From: Areca catechu | Lineage: Eukaryota; Streptophyta; Magnoliopsida; Arecales; Arecaceae | NCBI GenBank assembly: GCA_021397845.1 | Contig: CM038047.1 | Location: forward strand, 45,663,210 to 45,727,209 | Length of the DNA: 64,000 bases | Reading direction: 5' to 3' | Part shown: positions 1 through 11,720 of the stretch, piece after piece | Numbering within the stretch: position 1 is the first letter of the stretch | Layout: every line of letters begins with the position of its first letter | The notes under the pieces: model-generated | Seen by the model: only the letters and a program-made list of their open reading frames with translations | The model's database searches: none | What the model was told of the DNA's origin: nothing | Program-made: the position numbers and the translations under genes

Positions 1-600
1 TAGATTTAGTTTGTTTTCCAAATTGACATGCAGCACAAATCTTATCTTTTTCAAATGTGAGTTTTGGCAATTCTTTTATAAGATTCTTTTTACTTAATTT
101 TGAAATCAAATGCATACTAGCATGCCCTAGCTTGCGATGCCAAAGCCAACTAGTTTCACTTGCCTTGGCTTCCCTAGCCACTAGGCATTGACCACTTTCC
201 ATGGCTAGATCATCAAGATCAACCATGTAAATGTTTCCATGCCTATAACCAGTGAACTTGATGCCATCGACATCTAGACTAGACACCATGCACAAAGATG
301 ATTCAAAAATTACTTTAAAACCCTTATCACAAAACTGACTAATGCTAAAAAGATTATGCTTCAAGCCATCAACAAATAATACATTATCTACATAAGCATT
401 AGGGATGATATGGATTTTACCAATTCCGACAATTTTACCTTTTTCATTATCACTAAAAGTAACGTTTCCACCATTTATAGCTACTAGTGATGAGAATTGC
501 TTCACATCCCCAGTCATGTGCCTTGAGCAACCACTATCCAGATACCACATTCTTCTTTTATTTTTGGTTGCAAGACACACCTGCAGAAATTGATCAAGTT
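1..600 (-). pseudogene. Copia-1 pol fragment: protease active site and GAG-pre-integrase domain
   Basis: The minus-strand reading has the Copia protease signature WYLDSGCSRHMTG (about 530-565), whose Asp is the catalytic residue. It is followed by the usual FSISQFCDKG region. The GAG-pre-integrase motif WLWHRKLGHAS comes next, and a CxxC pair (CAACQFGKQ) at the window edge begins the integrase zinc finger. This protease cleaves the Gag-Pol polyprotein, and the pre-integrase domain lies just before integrase. The stretch joining it to gag (about 600-720) is spread over different frames with stops, so the polyprotein is broken. The domain continues beyond the window, so length cannot be judged. 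Confidence 0.88.
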
Positions 601-719
601 GAAACTTTAGGTATCCAAGTCATCTTGGGTCCTTTAGGGTTAGACAAATTGGTTCCTTTTGGAATCCAAATCTTTCCAAAGGTACTTGATTTTCTTCTAT
701 TACAAATATATGATTTATG

Positions 720-2318
720 TCATAACTTACCACATGCATAGCAGGTAATATTAGAAGATGCAGGTATGAAAAAGTTTTTGAAAAGTTTTTGCTGATTCTG
801 TGACTTAAATCCAAGTCCAGCTTTGTTAAAAACTGCATGTTGACTGTTTAAAAGCATACTTAATTTTTTTGAACTATAAGTAAACTTTTCTATAAAAGGT
901 TTCACTTTTTCTAACTCTTCTTTGTAATTCTTGTTTTGAAGCAACAGTTCTTTGTTTTGTTTTTCAATTTTCTCATTAGTTTCAAAACTTCTATTATTTT
1001 TCAAAGAATCTTTTTCTTTTATAAGATTGTCCTTATCATTTTTCAAGGTCTTTACATGTTCAGTTAATTTCTTATTTTTTTGAATTAAATCTTCAATTTC
1101 AGTTGAAAACTTGTCTAAATTTTTGGTAAGCTCTTGATTTAGTTTTCTTAATTTCTTATTTTTCAGTTTTAGTTTTTCATATTCCATAACTAAATCATCA
1201 AAAGCATCATGTAGTTCATTAAAAGTAAATTCATTTTTAGGTTCAGAATTTACCTCATCATCTTCATTGGCCATGAAACACAGGTTGGCGACTTCCTGCT
1301 GCTCTTCATCACTGCTGAAGTCCTCACTCTCACTCCAGGTAGCCATCATGGCTTTCTTTCTCAACATCCTTCGACTCTTTTTAAGCAAAGGGTAATCCAT
1401 TTTATAATGTCCAGGCTTCTTGCACTCGAAGCAGATGGGTGGATCCCTTTCTTTTTCTTTCTCTTTTTCTTTATTGTAATCACCTTTTTGTGGCCTTTTC
1501 TTGTAGAAGCCCTTTTTCTTTCTCATGAATCTTCTGAATTTTCTTGTAATGAGTGATGTCTCATCATCATCAGCTTCTTCTTCTGATTCATCACTTGACT
1601 CTTCCTTTGTAGTAGACTTGAAGGCTATGGCTTTCTTTTTCTTGTCATTGTCCATTGTCTTCTGTTTTAGTGAAAGCTCATAAGTCGTTAGTGATCCAAG
1701 AAGCTGCTCAAGAGGTAGAGTATTGACATCCTTGGCTTCTTCTATGGCCGTTACTTTCGCATCCCAAGAAGCCGGAAGAGACCTGAGAAGTTTGTTAACA
1801 AGTTCACCATTAGATATAATCTTTTCCAAACTCCTCATACCATTTACTATATTGGTAAATTTAGTATACATCTCACTAATACTTTTAGTTGGTTCCATCC
1901 TGAACATCTCATACGTATGAATGAGCATGTTCACCTTTGTGGTCTTCACTTGGTGTGTACCCTCATGGGTAACCTCAAGTGTATCCCAAATTTCTTTGGT
2001 GGAAATATAATTTGATATTCTGTTAAATTCACTTGAGTCAAGTGCACAGAATAGCAAATTCATTGCCTTTGCATTTAACTCAGCTTATTTGATGTCATTG
2101 TCATCCCATTCTTCTTCAGATTTTGGGATGATAATGCCATTAACCAAGTGAGTGGGCTGATGAGGCCCTTTAGTAATTACTCTCAATATATTATAATCTA
2201 CAGCTTGTAAATAAATGCACATATGAGTTTTCCAGTATGTGTAGTTTGTGCCATTAAAGAAAGGAGGGCGATTTGATGCTTGACCTTCAACTACACCCAT
2301 TCCAATTGGGGCGGCCAT
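720..2318 (-). pseudogene. Copia-1 gag (UBN2-type), broken by one stop codon
   Basis: Starts at ATG 2318 (minus) and reads as a UBN2/Copia-type Gag, the nucleocapsid precursor. The N-terminal part runs to an in-frame TAA at 2085-2087. The same frame then stays open for 447 codons to 720. The long part contains the KEIWDTLEVTHEG region typical of Copia Gag, a Lys/Glu-rich stretch and a CCHC zinc knuckle near 1390-1430. A strongly charged coiled-coil segment follows (about 900-1220). The knuckle reads CFECKKPGHYKMDYP, so the final Cys of CX2CX4HX4C is Tyr. After a second CxxC (CYACGKL) the frame ends just before the protease. The family is certain; loss of function is inferred from the stop and the missing Cys. 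Confidence 0.88.
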
Positions 2319-2361
2319 GATCTTTCACTCAAGATCGTTGGACCTACAAGAGAGTACCGGT

Positions 2362-2373
2362 GCTCTGATACCA
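2362..2373 (-). other. Copia-1 primer-binding site (tRNA-iMet)
   Basis: On the minus strand this reads TGGTATCAGAGC, complementary to the 3' end of plant initiator tRNA-Met. It lies two bases inside the LTR end (2376), the expected position for minus-strand DNA priming in Copia elements. Confidence 0.92.
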
Positions 2374-2375
2374 CT

Positions 2376-3801
2376 TGTTGCCCAGATATGGTGCCCAAGA
2401 GGGGGGGTGAATTGGATCTTTTTTTTTAAAAAAAAATAAAGCAATATATGTGCTATCAATTTCAAATGTGAAGAGTGATAGTGCTCAAGAAATTATGCAA
2501 CGGAAGCAATGAAAGATAACAACAATTAAATAGCAATAGAAAGTAAAGCAATGCAAACACACAAAACGTATAGTGGTTCGGTGCACCTAGCACCTACATC
2601 CACTCCTCAAGCTCCACTTGAGAATTTTCACTATAATTTTTTCTAGATTACAGCCGACTTGTTTTACAAGGCTCACAAGTCAAAACCTAAGTTGGTTTTG
2701 TTATCTAGGCTCACCAACAAACCTTACACACTTGTTTTGGCTTCGGGCTTACAAGCAACCCTAGTTGGTTTTATCAATTGGCTCACCAACAAACCTCACA
2801 CTAGTTTCAAATTCCCTTGAAACTAGGCTAGCACAAATAGAGTATGAATACAATGAATAAAAATAAGATAAACTCTTTTTGAGCAAAAAATAATTCGATG
2901 CAGCTCTTGTTGGAGACTCTTCAAGTCTTCCTCTTGGAATCTTGGACTTCACTAAATGCCAAAGACTTGAAAGCTGGATTCTTCAAAAATGGAAAGCTTT
3001 TGGCTAAGGAATCTCTTGGATTTTCTCTTTTTTGGCTTAGGATTGATTGAAAGCTTTGTACTTTTACTCTCTTCTTTTTCACTTTGTCTCCTTCACTTTT
3101 TTGAAGTTAGGTGGAGGTTAAATACTTCATTCAAGCTGAAATAACTCCACAAGACCGTTAGAATCAAAAATATGGCCGTTTATGGCCGTTAGAAATCAAA
3201 TCAAAAGTTCAGAAAAACTAGCCGTTATGCCATGAGTCGACCTCTGGGTCAAGTGTCGACCTCATGAGTCGACCTCCAGTTTATCTTAGGCAAAAATCCA
3301 GAAAACCATAGTTATGCCCAGTTTGAATTCTTAGGCGATGAGTCGACCTCTGGTGTCGACCTCTGGATAGGTGTCGATCTCAGGTGGTGACCTTTGAAGC
3401 GTGCCACTGAAATTTTGTCGTGCTGGCCTTGCTGAACTTTTCTTTTCTTCATGAGTCGACCTCTGGTGGTCGACCTTTGGCAAGGTATCGACCTCTGGAG
3501 GTCGACCTCTGGTCTGAAATTTTCTGAAACTCTGGAGAGGTGCGTGCCATGCTTGAGTTTCTCTAGGCCTTTGTTTCTTTTGTCAATTACTTCTTAATAT
3601 GAAGGTCCAATATGAGAAATTTGATCTTGTTTAAGGTAGAAGAGCTCTTTCCCAAATCAAGCAAGCTTGGTTTCATCATTGTACTCTTGATACTCTTTTT
3701 GAATAACCCAAGGCCTAAAACTTTATCTTGAAATGAAACATTAGTCCAAATATATACTCAACCTTTTGTTAATCATCAAAACTAAGGAGCCAAAGCCAAC
3801 A
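2376..3801 (-). repeat. Copia-1 5' LTR (1426 bp)
   Basis: Bounded by TGTTG at 2376 and CAACA ending at 3801, a 5-bp inverted terminal repeat with canonical TG...CA ends. It adjoins the primer site on its left. In element orientation U3 begins at 3801. The LTR contains the clustered GTCGACCTC motifs listed separately. Confidence 0.85.
3234..3512 (-). repeat. Clustered GTCGACCTC(TGG) motifs in Copia-1 LTR
   Basis: About ten degenerate copies of a 9-12 bp motif built on GTCGACCTCTGG, irregularly spaced over ~280 bp. In element orientation they lie ~290-570 bp inside U3, where enhancer repeats of plant LTR retrotransposons usually sit. An enhancer role is inferred from position only. Confidence 0.8.
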
Positions 3802-3804
3802 AAA

Positions 3805-4615
3805 ATTATTCCCGACGATTATCCCTCAGCCGTCAGAAAAAATCATATGCGCTCAAATTGAGATGGTCACGGGAGTTTGCGGGCCATGCCAAATGAAAAA
3901 AAATCCAGCCCATTCTCTACGCCCAATCCAGATTGCCCGTTGGGAATAAAATTATTTTCCTAAAAAATTTGGCCAATTCCCCACGCCCAATCTAGACCCT
4001 ATTGGGAATAAAATTATTTTCCATAATTATCCCTCATCCATCGCAAAAAATCATACATAGTGCCAAAGAAAAAAAATCAGTCCATTCCCTAAGCCCAATC
4101 CAGACGGCCCATTGGGAATAAAATTATTCCCCATGATTATCCTTCATCTGTCGGAAAAAATCATACATAGCGCCAAACGAAAAAAAAATTCAGCACATTT
4201 CCTATGCCCAATCCAGACGGCTAGTTAGGAATAAAATTATTTTCCATAATTATTCTTCATCCGTTGAAAAAAATCATACATAGCGCCAAACGAAAAAAAA
4301 TTCGATCCATTCCCTATGCTCAATCTAGACGGCCTGTTGAGAATAAAATTATTCTCCATGATTATTCCTCATCCATCCGAAAAAATCATACATAGCGCTC
4401 AAATTGAGATGGTCGCGAGAGTAGTTTACGGGCTACGCCAAATAAAAAAAAAATCTAGCCCATTCCCTACACTCAATCCAGATTGTCCATTGGGAATAAA
4501 ATTATTCCCTACGATTATCCCTCATCCGTTAGAAACAATCATACACAGTGAAAAAAGAATTCGGTCCATTCCCTACGCCCAATCCAGACCCCGTTGGGAA
4601 TAAGAGCATATGATA
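3805..4615. repeat. Irregular tandem array, seven units of ~60-150 bp
   Basis: The phrase GGGAATAAAATTATT recurs about seven times, each time near CCCTACGCCCAATCCAGA, followed by CATCCGTCGGAAAAAATCATACATAGCGCC-like text (shown in part). Unit length varies, with some units internally deleted. Open frames here are shadows of the repeat. It may be the subterminal region of a DNA transposon that continues to 5298. Confidence 0.7.
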
Positions 4616-4879
4616 TGCTATGTACTAGTTTGACGAAGCTCATCTATGCAAGATAAGTTATTCGCGAGATGCTTATCTTTGCTCGTTCATTAGAAGGGTG
4701 GAGAGGTGGTGTGAAGTGAAGGGAGAGGTGGAATGGTTTGTTTTTAGTTAGAGAGAGAGTGGTGTTTTGATAAGATTTGAACGAGTTAGAGAGAGAGGGG
4801 GATGAAGGAATCTTTTTTGGTTTAATTAATAGTATTAAAAATTAGTACATAATATTAATTTTACCTATGACTTTTATTT

Positions 4880-5298
4880 TTATACCAGTGAGAGAATCTG
4901 TAAATGACATTTGCTTGGTACAAGATTTTAAAATCACTAAGGGATTTCTAAGAAAAAATCCCTCTCTAATATCATTTTTTTGTTTTTAAAATATCTTACT
5001 AACACCAAGGGATTTATCCCTTAGTAAATCTCCAAGGGACCGAACTTCCCTTACAAATCCCTTGCTAAAAATTGTTTAAATAATCACTCACTGATCCCTT
5101 GCAGATTACCAAGGGATTTCCAAGGAATTTATCAAGGGAAATATATCCCTGGCAAATCCCTTAGAAATTTCTTATTGAAACTAAATTTTGAATGCAATTT
5201 AAAATCCCTTGAAAATCCCTTTCTAATCCCTTGGTAATTTTCCGAGGGACATATCCCTTGGTGATGTCCCTTGGTGAAAGGCTAATTTCTGGTGGTGA
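4880..5298 (-). mobile_element. Probable CACTA-like terminal region with AAGGGAT subterminal repeats
   Basis: Read from 5298 leftward the sequence begins CACCACCAGAAATTAGCC, one base off a CACTAC...AAATT-type CACTA terminus. Many copies of CCAAGGGATTT / ATCCCTTGG follow in both orientations, like the subterminal transposase-binding repeats of CACTA elements. The sequence flips abruptly to a Copia gag at 5299. The opposite terminus is not in the window, perhaps because Copia-1 inserted at 3801, so the class remains an inference. Confidence 0.45.
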
Positions 5299-5680
5299 TC
5301 GAAGACTTCACTTGTGAAGTTCCTTCATGGGTCACTTCGAGTTTATCCCAAATTTCTTTTGCTAAGGAGCAAATTGAAATTCGATTAAACTCATTACTAT
5401 CCAAAGCACAATATAACAAGTTCATGGCTTTAGCATTTAACTTTCCCATCTTCATGTCATGTTCGTCCCAATCCTCTTCAGGTTTAGGAACATCCACTCC
5501 ATTAATTTTAATCATGGGGATATAAGGACCCTTTATAATGATCTTCCATAATTAAAAATCAATTGCTTGAATATAGATCTTCATTCTAGCTTTCCAGTAT
5601 GCATAATTTATGCCAGTGAAGAGTGGGGGTCTATTAGTTGATTGGCCTTCCGCCAAGGATGTACTCATTGGATGAGCCAT
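5299..5680 (-). pseudogene. Copia-2 gag N-terminal fragment
   Basis: Starts at ATG 5680 (minus) and is clearly related to the Copia-1 Gag: shared blocks include AKAMNLLYCALDSNEFNRIS and KEIWDKLEVTHEGTSQVK. A stop falls between the first ~40 codons and the rest. The homology ends abruptly at 5299, at the possible CACTA-type terminus. Nothing downstream of the UBN2 core remains, so it is a truncated relic. Confidence 0.85.
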
Positions 5681-5711
5681 CAATCTTTACTCTAATGTAT
5701 TCAGAGACACT

Positions 5712-5723
5712 GCTCTGATATCA
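5712..5723 (-). other. Copia-2 primer-binding site, one mismatch
   Basis: Reads TGATATCAGAGC on the minus strand against the canonical TGGTATCAGAGC, two bases inside the LTR start. The change is a G-to-A transition, so priming would be weakened. Confidence 0.8.
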
Positions 5724-5725
5724 GT

Positions 5726-7336
5726 TGTTGCCTAGATAGCTATCCAAGAAGGGGGTGAATTGGGTCTTTTAAAAAATTGAAGCAAGTAATGTGTAATTCA
5801 AAATCCTTTGCAAGTGGTAGGTGCTGTGATAGAGTTATAACATGCAGAAGCTAAACAGAGTCAAGAAGCACAACACAAACACACCAAATTTATAGTGGTT
5901 TGGAGAAATCCAGCTTCTACGTCCACTACCCAAGATACCACTTGGGAGTTCCACTATATTCACACCCGCATACAGTATGATTGTTTTACAGGATCACAAT
6001 CCAAAACCTCTACACTTTGGTTTTACGGGATCACCAAAGAAAATCCAACACCCTTTGATTTTAACAGGCTCACCAAAGAAACCCAACTTGATTTTCACAG
6101 GATCACCAAGAACCTAACTCTTAGTTTTAATAAGGCTCATCAAGAACCTATTTGGTTTTTTCAGCCGGGCTCACCAATAACCCAACAATTCAAGAATTGA
6201 ATTAAAAATAATTGCAACAAAAATGACAAACTCAATTTATCAGATAGTTGCCGGTACAGCTTGTTGGAAGTCCACTTGAATGTACTTGAATAAGCTTTAA
6301 TGACTTTAGTGGCTTCTTCCTAAAGTTGTTTCAAGCTTCAGATTAGAGTTGGTGAAGACTTGAAAGCTTGACTTGAATGCTCTTGTGCTCTTTTGCTGTT
6401 AGTGGGTAGGATATTTAATGAACCACTCTTTTCTTTGAAGAACTCACTGCTAACTTTTTAAGAAAGTTCAAATCCTTCAAATTTAAAGTTATCATCCCAA
6501 GACAGTTCTAGCCATTGTAGACCATTGGAAAATGATTTATAATCGTTGGAGCACCTTTTAGCATTTAAAAATAAATTCTGGAACTAGCCGTTGGATACCT
6601 GAAAGCGACATTCGAGTCAGCTCTGATTCTATCGAGTCGGCTCGGATCCTTCGAGTCGATAGGTCGAGTCACCAAATCTTCAATGCAGTCGGATCTTTGT
6701 CTCAGGATGCAAAACATCACTCTAGATGAGTCAGCTCGATGCAGTTCGGGTCGGCTCGCTTTCTTAGACTTTCAGAATTAGTTCTGGCAGAGTCGGCTCT
6801 TTTTGGTTCGGGTCGGCTCGCCTGGCTGTTCTTAGAAATCTTTAGAAAATGGACTCTGGAGGAGTTGGCTCGGACTGATTCTAGTCAACTCGGATTCACT
6901 GGAGTCGGTTCGCTTTCCATCGAGTCGGCTCGGATTGCTGCGTTCCAGAATCCTTGCTGCGTGCTAGTAAGCAGAGTCAGCTCTTCATCACTTGGGGTCG
7001 GCTCGAGTGTCTTCTTCAGGATTTTTATAATTGAACTTAAAGAAAACTCTCACCAACTCTTTTATAATTTCACACAAACCAACTCAAACTAAAATTCATG
7101 GCACACACACTCACATAAGTAACCCTTTTAATTGATTTTTCTTAGCAGTTTTGATTGGGTTCTTCTTTACAAAAACATTTACAACACAACTCAACCAAGA
7201 AAACAGAAGTGTAGGAGTTGAAGTTTGAACATGATATTCATCCTACAAAAACTTGTTAAACACTTAAAGAGTTGTCAGAAATAAATGTACATGCTCTAAT
7301 ATTTGGTTATCATCAAAATCACTTATGGGGTCAACA
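5726..7336 (-). repeat. Copia-2 LTR (1611 bp)
   Basis: Begins TGTTGCCTAGATAGC and ends GGGTCAACA at 7336, again with TGTTG...CAACA ends. Its start resembles the Copia-1 LTR (both TGTTGCC(C/T)AGATA, then a GGGGGTGAATTGG-like stretch), so the families are related, but the internal arrays differ. It holds a GAGTCGGCTCGG motif cluster. ORFs inside it are not genes. Confidence 0.8.
6613..7008 (-). repeat. Clustered GAGTCGGCTCGG motifs in Copia-2 LTR
   Basis: About a dozen degenerate copies of GAGTCGGCTCGG, variably spaced, in the U3 half of the LTR (~330-720 bp from the 7336 end). Same position as the Copia-1 array but a different core (TCGGCTCG against TCGACCTC). Confidence 0.8.
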
Positions 7337-7337
7337 A

Positions 7338-7765
7338 GCTCTGATACCAAATGTAGAAAAAACAATTCCTAAATCCCTAGAATCGATCACAAAATTAGAA
7401 TGATATATTAGATCTGAAAAAAATAATTACTTACCTGTAGTCACCATGATCTTCCAATCTAAACCCTTGATCCTGATGCTCACACGAACACCGCAGGTAG
7501 AGTCCTCTCCGGTCATCCTCAGAAAGGCGGCTCTCGATGAAAAAAATCACCGTACCACAAAATCATGGTATACGTGATATATAAATAGAGGAAGCGGAGA
7601 GGGGACCTAGCCAATAAAATAAAAATACCCTAACTGACCCTCCTATCACGAGTCAAGTTGGGCTAAGGCCTACACTGTACCGCCTCAACCATACCAAATC
7701 ACATGAGGTGCTTCTAGCCCAATCAATGATCACATAACAATGGGCTCAACCTACGTCTATCAACA
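7338..7765 (-). mobile_element. Copia-3 primer site and probable LTR
   Basis: Bases 7338-7349 read TGGTATCAGAGC on the minus strand, a perfect tRNA-iMet primer site. An LTR-like sequence beginning TGTAGAAAAAACAATTCC follows at 7352. A plausible CA end is at 7765 (CTATCAACA), but the right boundary is uncertain. No coding part remains beside it because Copia-2's LTR ends one base before the primer site. Confidence 0.6.
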
Positions 7766-8849
7766 TGGACCATAAAATCAACCCGGATTTTAATAAAAAA
7801 AATATATCAATTAATATCATCAAGTTTAGAATTTTATTAATCAATTAATAACAAGTAATCTTACTAAATTACTAGTAAATATAATTGCTTATTAGTGATA
7901 TATGACATGTTTACTAAAACCGTGATATTATTATCAACTATAAAATTATTATTGATATATGAATGTTACTATTTTTCTATCTACTATATACATAAATTAG
8001 TTAAAAGATATTTTTATTTTCATTCTAAAATGTAAGTGTAAAAGATTTTTATTGAGTTTTAAAGCTATATATATATATATTTTCAGAGTTGCATCACACA
8101 ATTTGGGATGAGTTAGGCCATGAGGTTAAGCAATGGAGTTATCTTGCAGTTCTTACATAATTTTTATTATTTTGTTTAGAATTTATGTGGCTATATCATG
8201 TAATTAACTTGGATGTTAAATTTGGAGCATAACGTGGTGTATATGATCATGTGATGCATGCAATTTAGAGAACGATGTCTCTTTTGGTGACCAGTTTAAA
8301 TTTGCCAGCGAAGTGTAGACAAAGGTTTGCCGTCCATGAACGAGGATTCTCCATCCCATTGGTATCATACCCTCTGGTCGGTTTGTCTTCGTCCGTACGT
8401 ACAATTCAGAGTGGAAGCTTTATTTAATGATAAAAGAGGCATGCCATGATTTCTATGCCAAAATTTATATGAGAAAGAGAAAAGAAGAGAGAGAAGGATT
8501 CGGTGCCACAAGACCTGATATTTTTGTCTACCGTTTCAAACCTTGTTTGATGTGACCTCATAGTGTGATCTCTTTTCCTGAAGCGGTCCAAAAGGAAAGG
8601 GAGAACATATCGAGTGTTACCAAATCCAATGCTCTTCTACTCCAATCCAGGCATCTTTAACAGAGAAAAAGTACCTTTGCTTGAATTATTCCCTTCCTTT
8701 CCTATTTTCGATGGATGAATTATTCCCTTTCAGGAATTACGGGGAGAATATGTTAAATTATTATATTTTTATTATATATATATATTTAATTTTATATTAG
8801 TGAATGTATGTAAATTGATAACTTCGTCTACGATTGAAATATATAAATT
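7766..8849. other. AT-rich intergenic DNA, no gene seen
   Basis: Short AT-rich and (AT)n stretches (for example near 8068-8082). I see no conserved coding region or element terminus. A 62-codon frame at 8216-8404 has no recognisable similarity. Confidence 0.5.
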
Positions 8850-9546
8850 TATAGTAAAGATGATAATGAATCGGATATGGAATGAATCATACAAAATTTA
8901 TATCCATTCCATCAAAAAATTTTCTATTCCATATCCATTCATATCCATTTAGGATCGAGTCGGGTAGGATAAAAAAAAATATGTCTGGATCAAATTGAAT
9001 TGGATCGGATCGGATCGCATTTTATATATTATCATACAAGCTTGAGTTCAATCTATCGTAGAAAAAAGTTATAAACATGATAGCATGATAAAGTCAAAAA
9101 TTACAGGACCTTATTAAATTTATCGAATAATTAAATAATGATAAAAAAATAAGTTTACCTTCTGTATTAAAAGATGTTACGGATGTTTAGATGTAAAGTT
9201 AATTTATACAATATACAGGACATGATTAACAGGAAGAAGAAAATATTTGAACAACCAAATAGAAATGAAGAAAAAAGATGCAGGATGGGTTGGGAAAGAA
9301 ATGGATCGAAGTGTCAAATTGAAATCAGGCACCGAGAGGATGGGACGATTGAGAGGACTTATATCTTTTATGTAATCAAGTTGAATTCGGGATGGGACAT
9401 ATTGATATCTATATCCAATTCAAATCTGAATCAAGTTTTTCATATAAAATCCATATCCATTCCTAAATTAAATGGATCGAGTTTTATCCATTCCATTAGG
9501 ATCAGGTCAGGCATTCATCGTGTCGGCAAAAACTACCGTCTCTAAT
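8850..9546. mobile_element. Possible non-autonomous hAT-like MITE
   Basis: The left part is rich in GGATATGGAATGAAT / CATATCCATTC blocks. The right part carries matching ATCCATTCC / AAATGGATC blocks and ends CTACCGTCTCTAA, loosely the inverse of the left AGATGATAATGAATCGG. This ordering resembles short non-autonomous hAT elements of plants. No clean 8-bp duplication was found. An ORF at 9174-9545 is probably a shadow. Confidence 0.35.
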
Positions 9547-9661
9547 TCACAGATATGGCAAAGCTTTGTTAGGATTGTTATCTCAAGGGGACCTTTTCTT
9601 TAAAAAAATATAATATCATTTTGCTCAAAAAAAAAAAAAAAATTCTCCTAATTATAGTAAC

Positions 9662-9773
<112 letters not shown>

Positions 9774-9779
9774 TTAATG

Positions 9780-11211
9780 TGGCATCAACTTATCACATAG
9801 GACATAACAACGGTGTTTAATTAATACCATAAACTAATGGTTGCCATTAAAAGGCCAACAATCAACTTATCTTCTACACTAATTTTTGGATATTTTATTT
9901 TTTAATTTTTATGGGTATATACGTAGTCATCTGTATTAATTAATTCATCTATTTAATATTAAAAAAAGATAAATAACAAAGTTGATATACAACATATAAA
10001 AGGGCTGTTGTTTTAAATCTTGACCTCCTGTGATTTTATGTGGCCAGTACGATAAAAGTATGGGATGATATCTATCGCAATCCTATATTTTTCCCCCACC
10101 GCGTTCCCATCATCACTAGCATTCATTCTATCGGAGTGGGCGTTCCTAGAAATGGAGGAAGATGGACAAACATTAAAGACAGGAACATGGCTGTCAACGG
10201 TCGTTAAGCGACAAGGAAATCGACCAAAGATTTTTAAGATCCAGCAGTCGAAATCCTTTTCCTTTTTGTCGGGCCCAATCCTCGTCAGCTTCCCATAGTT
10301 TGTAAAAAAGTAAGTGACTTTATTTTTGTATTCGTGGAAACAATTTCTTTCTTTAATTAATAACGGTTTGTTTTGAGTAAATAGTATAAATATATAAGAT
10401 TTTCTCGTCTAATAAACCTATGCTAAAATATTTTCTATTTTACATAGACTATCAACTGATTTGATTTTGATATCATTTGATACGATCAAAAAACTTATTC
10501 AAAAAGGTTAAATAAAAAATATTATTTATTTTTTAAAATTTGATATAAGTATTTAAGATTTTTAATAAATGATTTATATAAAATTAAATATATATTCATA
10601 TAAATCCACACAATAATTAGATAATATTTTATTAATAAATAAAATAAAATATTGATTAAATTTAATGTGCATTAATAATATAGCATATAGTTGCTAACAT
10701 ATGAGAATGTAATATGGATGGACGTACGAAGGTATTCTTATAGAAGGATTTAAGGTCTAATCAAGTATATATATATATATATATCTATGAAGTTGTCTCT
10801 TTGAACAAGGGGAAAAAAAAATCTCATTTTTGTGGAGGATAAAAGTAAAGTAGATCTTTCTTCTAACATAACTTGCCAAAAGGAAAATCCGACTTTGGGA
10901 AAATAGCATGGTATATGACTTGGAAAGACTATTTTTTGAATTTGTATCTTGATTTAAATCGTATAGTGATTTTCTTTCTTGAGGCAGCTAGGTGTGACAT
11001 AGAAGAAAAAGGATGCGGATTAGTTGGCGGCTTGCTGCAAAATAAGTGCAAATACAACATGGTTGCAGGTTGTAGGATAGATCGTCCACCACTAGATCAA
11101 TTGGTCCTTGATGATTTGTGCTTCCATTTTTTATCTTTTCTTATGTGTGCAATTGATGCATGTCCATCATGTAAGTCCCGTGACTAGCTATCATCGTAAT
11201 GCCAGTTCTAG
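9780..11211. other. AT-rich intergenic DNA, no convincing gene
   Basis: Includes an (AT)n run near 10767-10783. Frames at 10065-10298 and 10873-11187 show no recognisable domain. A short phrase (CCCGTGACTAGCTATCAT) at about 11176 recurs at about 11560. Confidence 0.5.
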
Positions 11212-11405
11212 TCACCGATATGATCAACAATGAAGGAAGAGATCCGATTATCAACCCTATTAGCCTCTCGAAAGATATGCTCCACAGTCATCGAGATGGG
11301 AAGGTTGAGAAATCTCCAGATATCAAGAAGGATTGGTGGACATCCAGATGCTTTGTCCTATCTCAGATCCAGCTGATAATGATGGCAGAATCACCCTCAA
11401 GAGTA
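11212..11405 (-). pseudogene. LINE RNase H (RVT_3-like) remnant
   Basis: Frames on the minus strand give LEGDSAIIISWI, which matches the second catalytic Asp region of the RNase H domain found at the end of plant L1-type LINE polyproteins. A shifted frame gives VEHIFREANRVDNRISSF, which matches the C-terminal HxxREAN.VAD motif of that domain. At least one frameshift separates the blocks. Nothing else of the LINE is intact. Confidence 0.65.
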
Positions 11406-11720
11406 ATCCTCTTAGTTTAAAGGTCCTACATCGCACAGATGATACCTATCTAAATAGTGCGAAGCTCCACTTCTGAGACAACAGCTCAAACAGGTCATAG
11501 CCCTCTGCAACCAAAAGCTTGGCATTCAAACTACGACCAAATGAAGTGCATCATGTAAATCCCGTGACTAGCTATCATGCGCATGCATGGCATGCACCAC
11601 CTAGGGACATTACTTTAAATAATCATATAAACCTAACCCAAATTCTAACCATAATCCACCACCTTTGTATATGTCCACAGTGCCATATTGCAACACTGTG
11701 CATATTTAAACATCCTGCAT

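Larger units (their letters stand above)
1..3801 (-). mobile_element. Copia-1 LTR retrotransposon, cut off by the window start
   Basis: Read on the minus strand, the order is LTR (3801-2376), tRNA-iMet primer site, gag, protease and GAG-pre-integrase domain, which is the standard Ty1/Copia order. The rest of pol and the 3' LTR lie left of the window. The coding part carries an in-frame stop and frame breaks, so this copy is not autonomous. It appears to be inserted in the repeat-rich element to its right, which resumes at 3802. The other target-site copy is outside the window, so the insertion cannot be confirmed here. Confidence 0.9.

Noticed and set aside
9174..9545. 123-codon ORF
   Set aside because: It lies within a MITE-like repeat with degenerate GGATATGG words; no domain.
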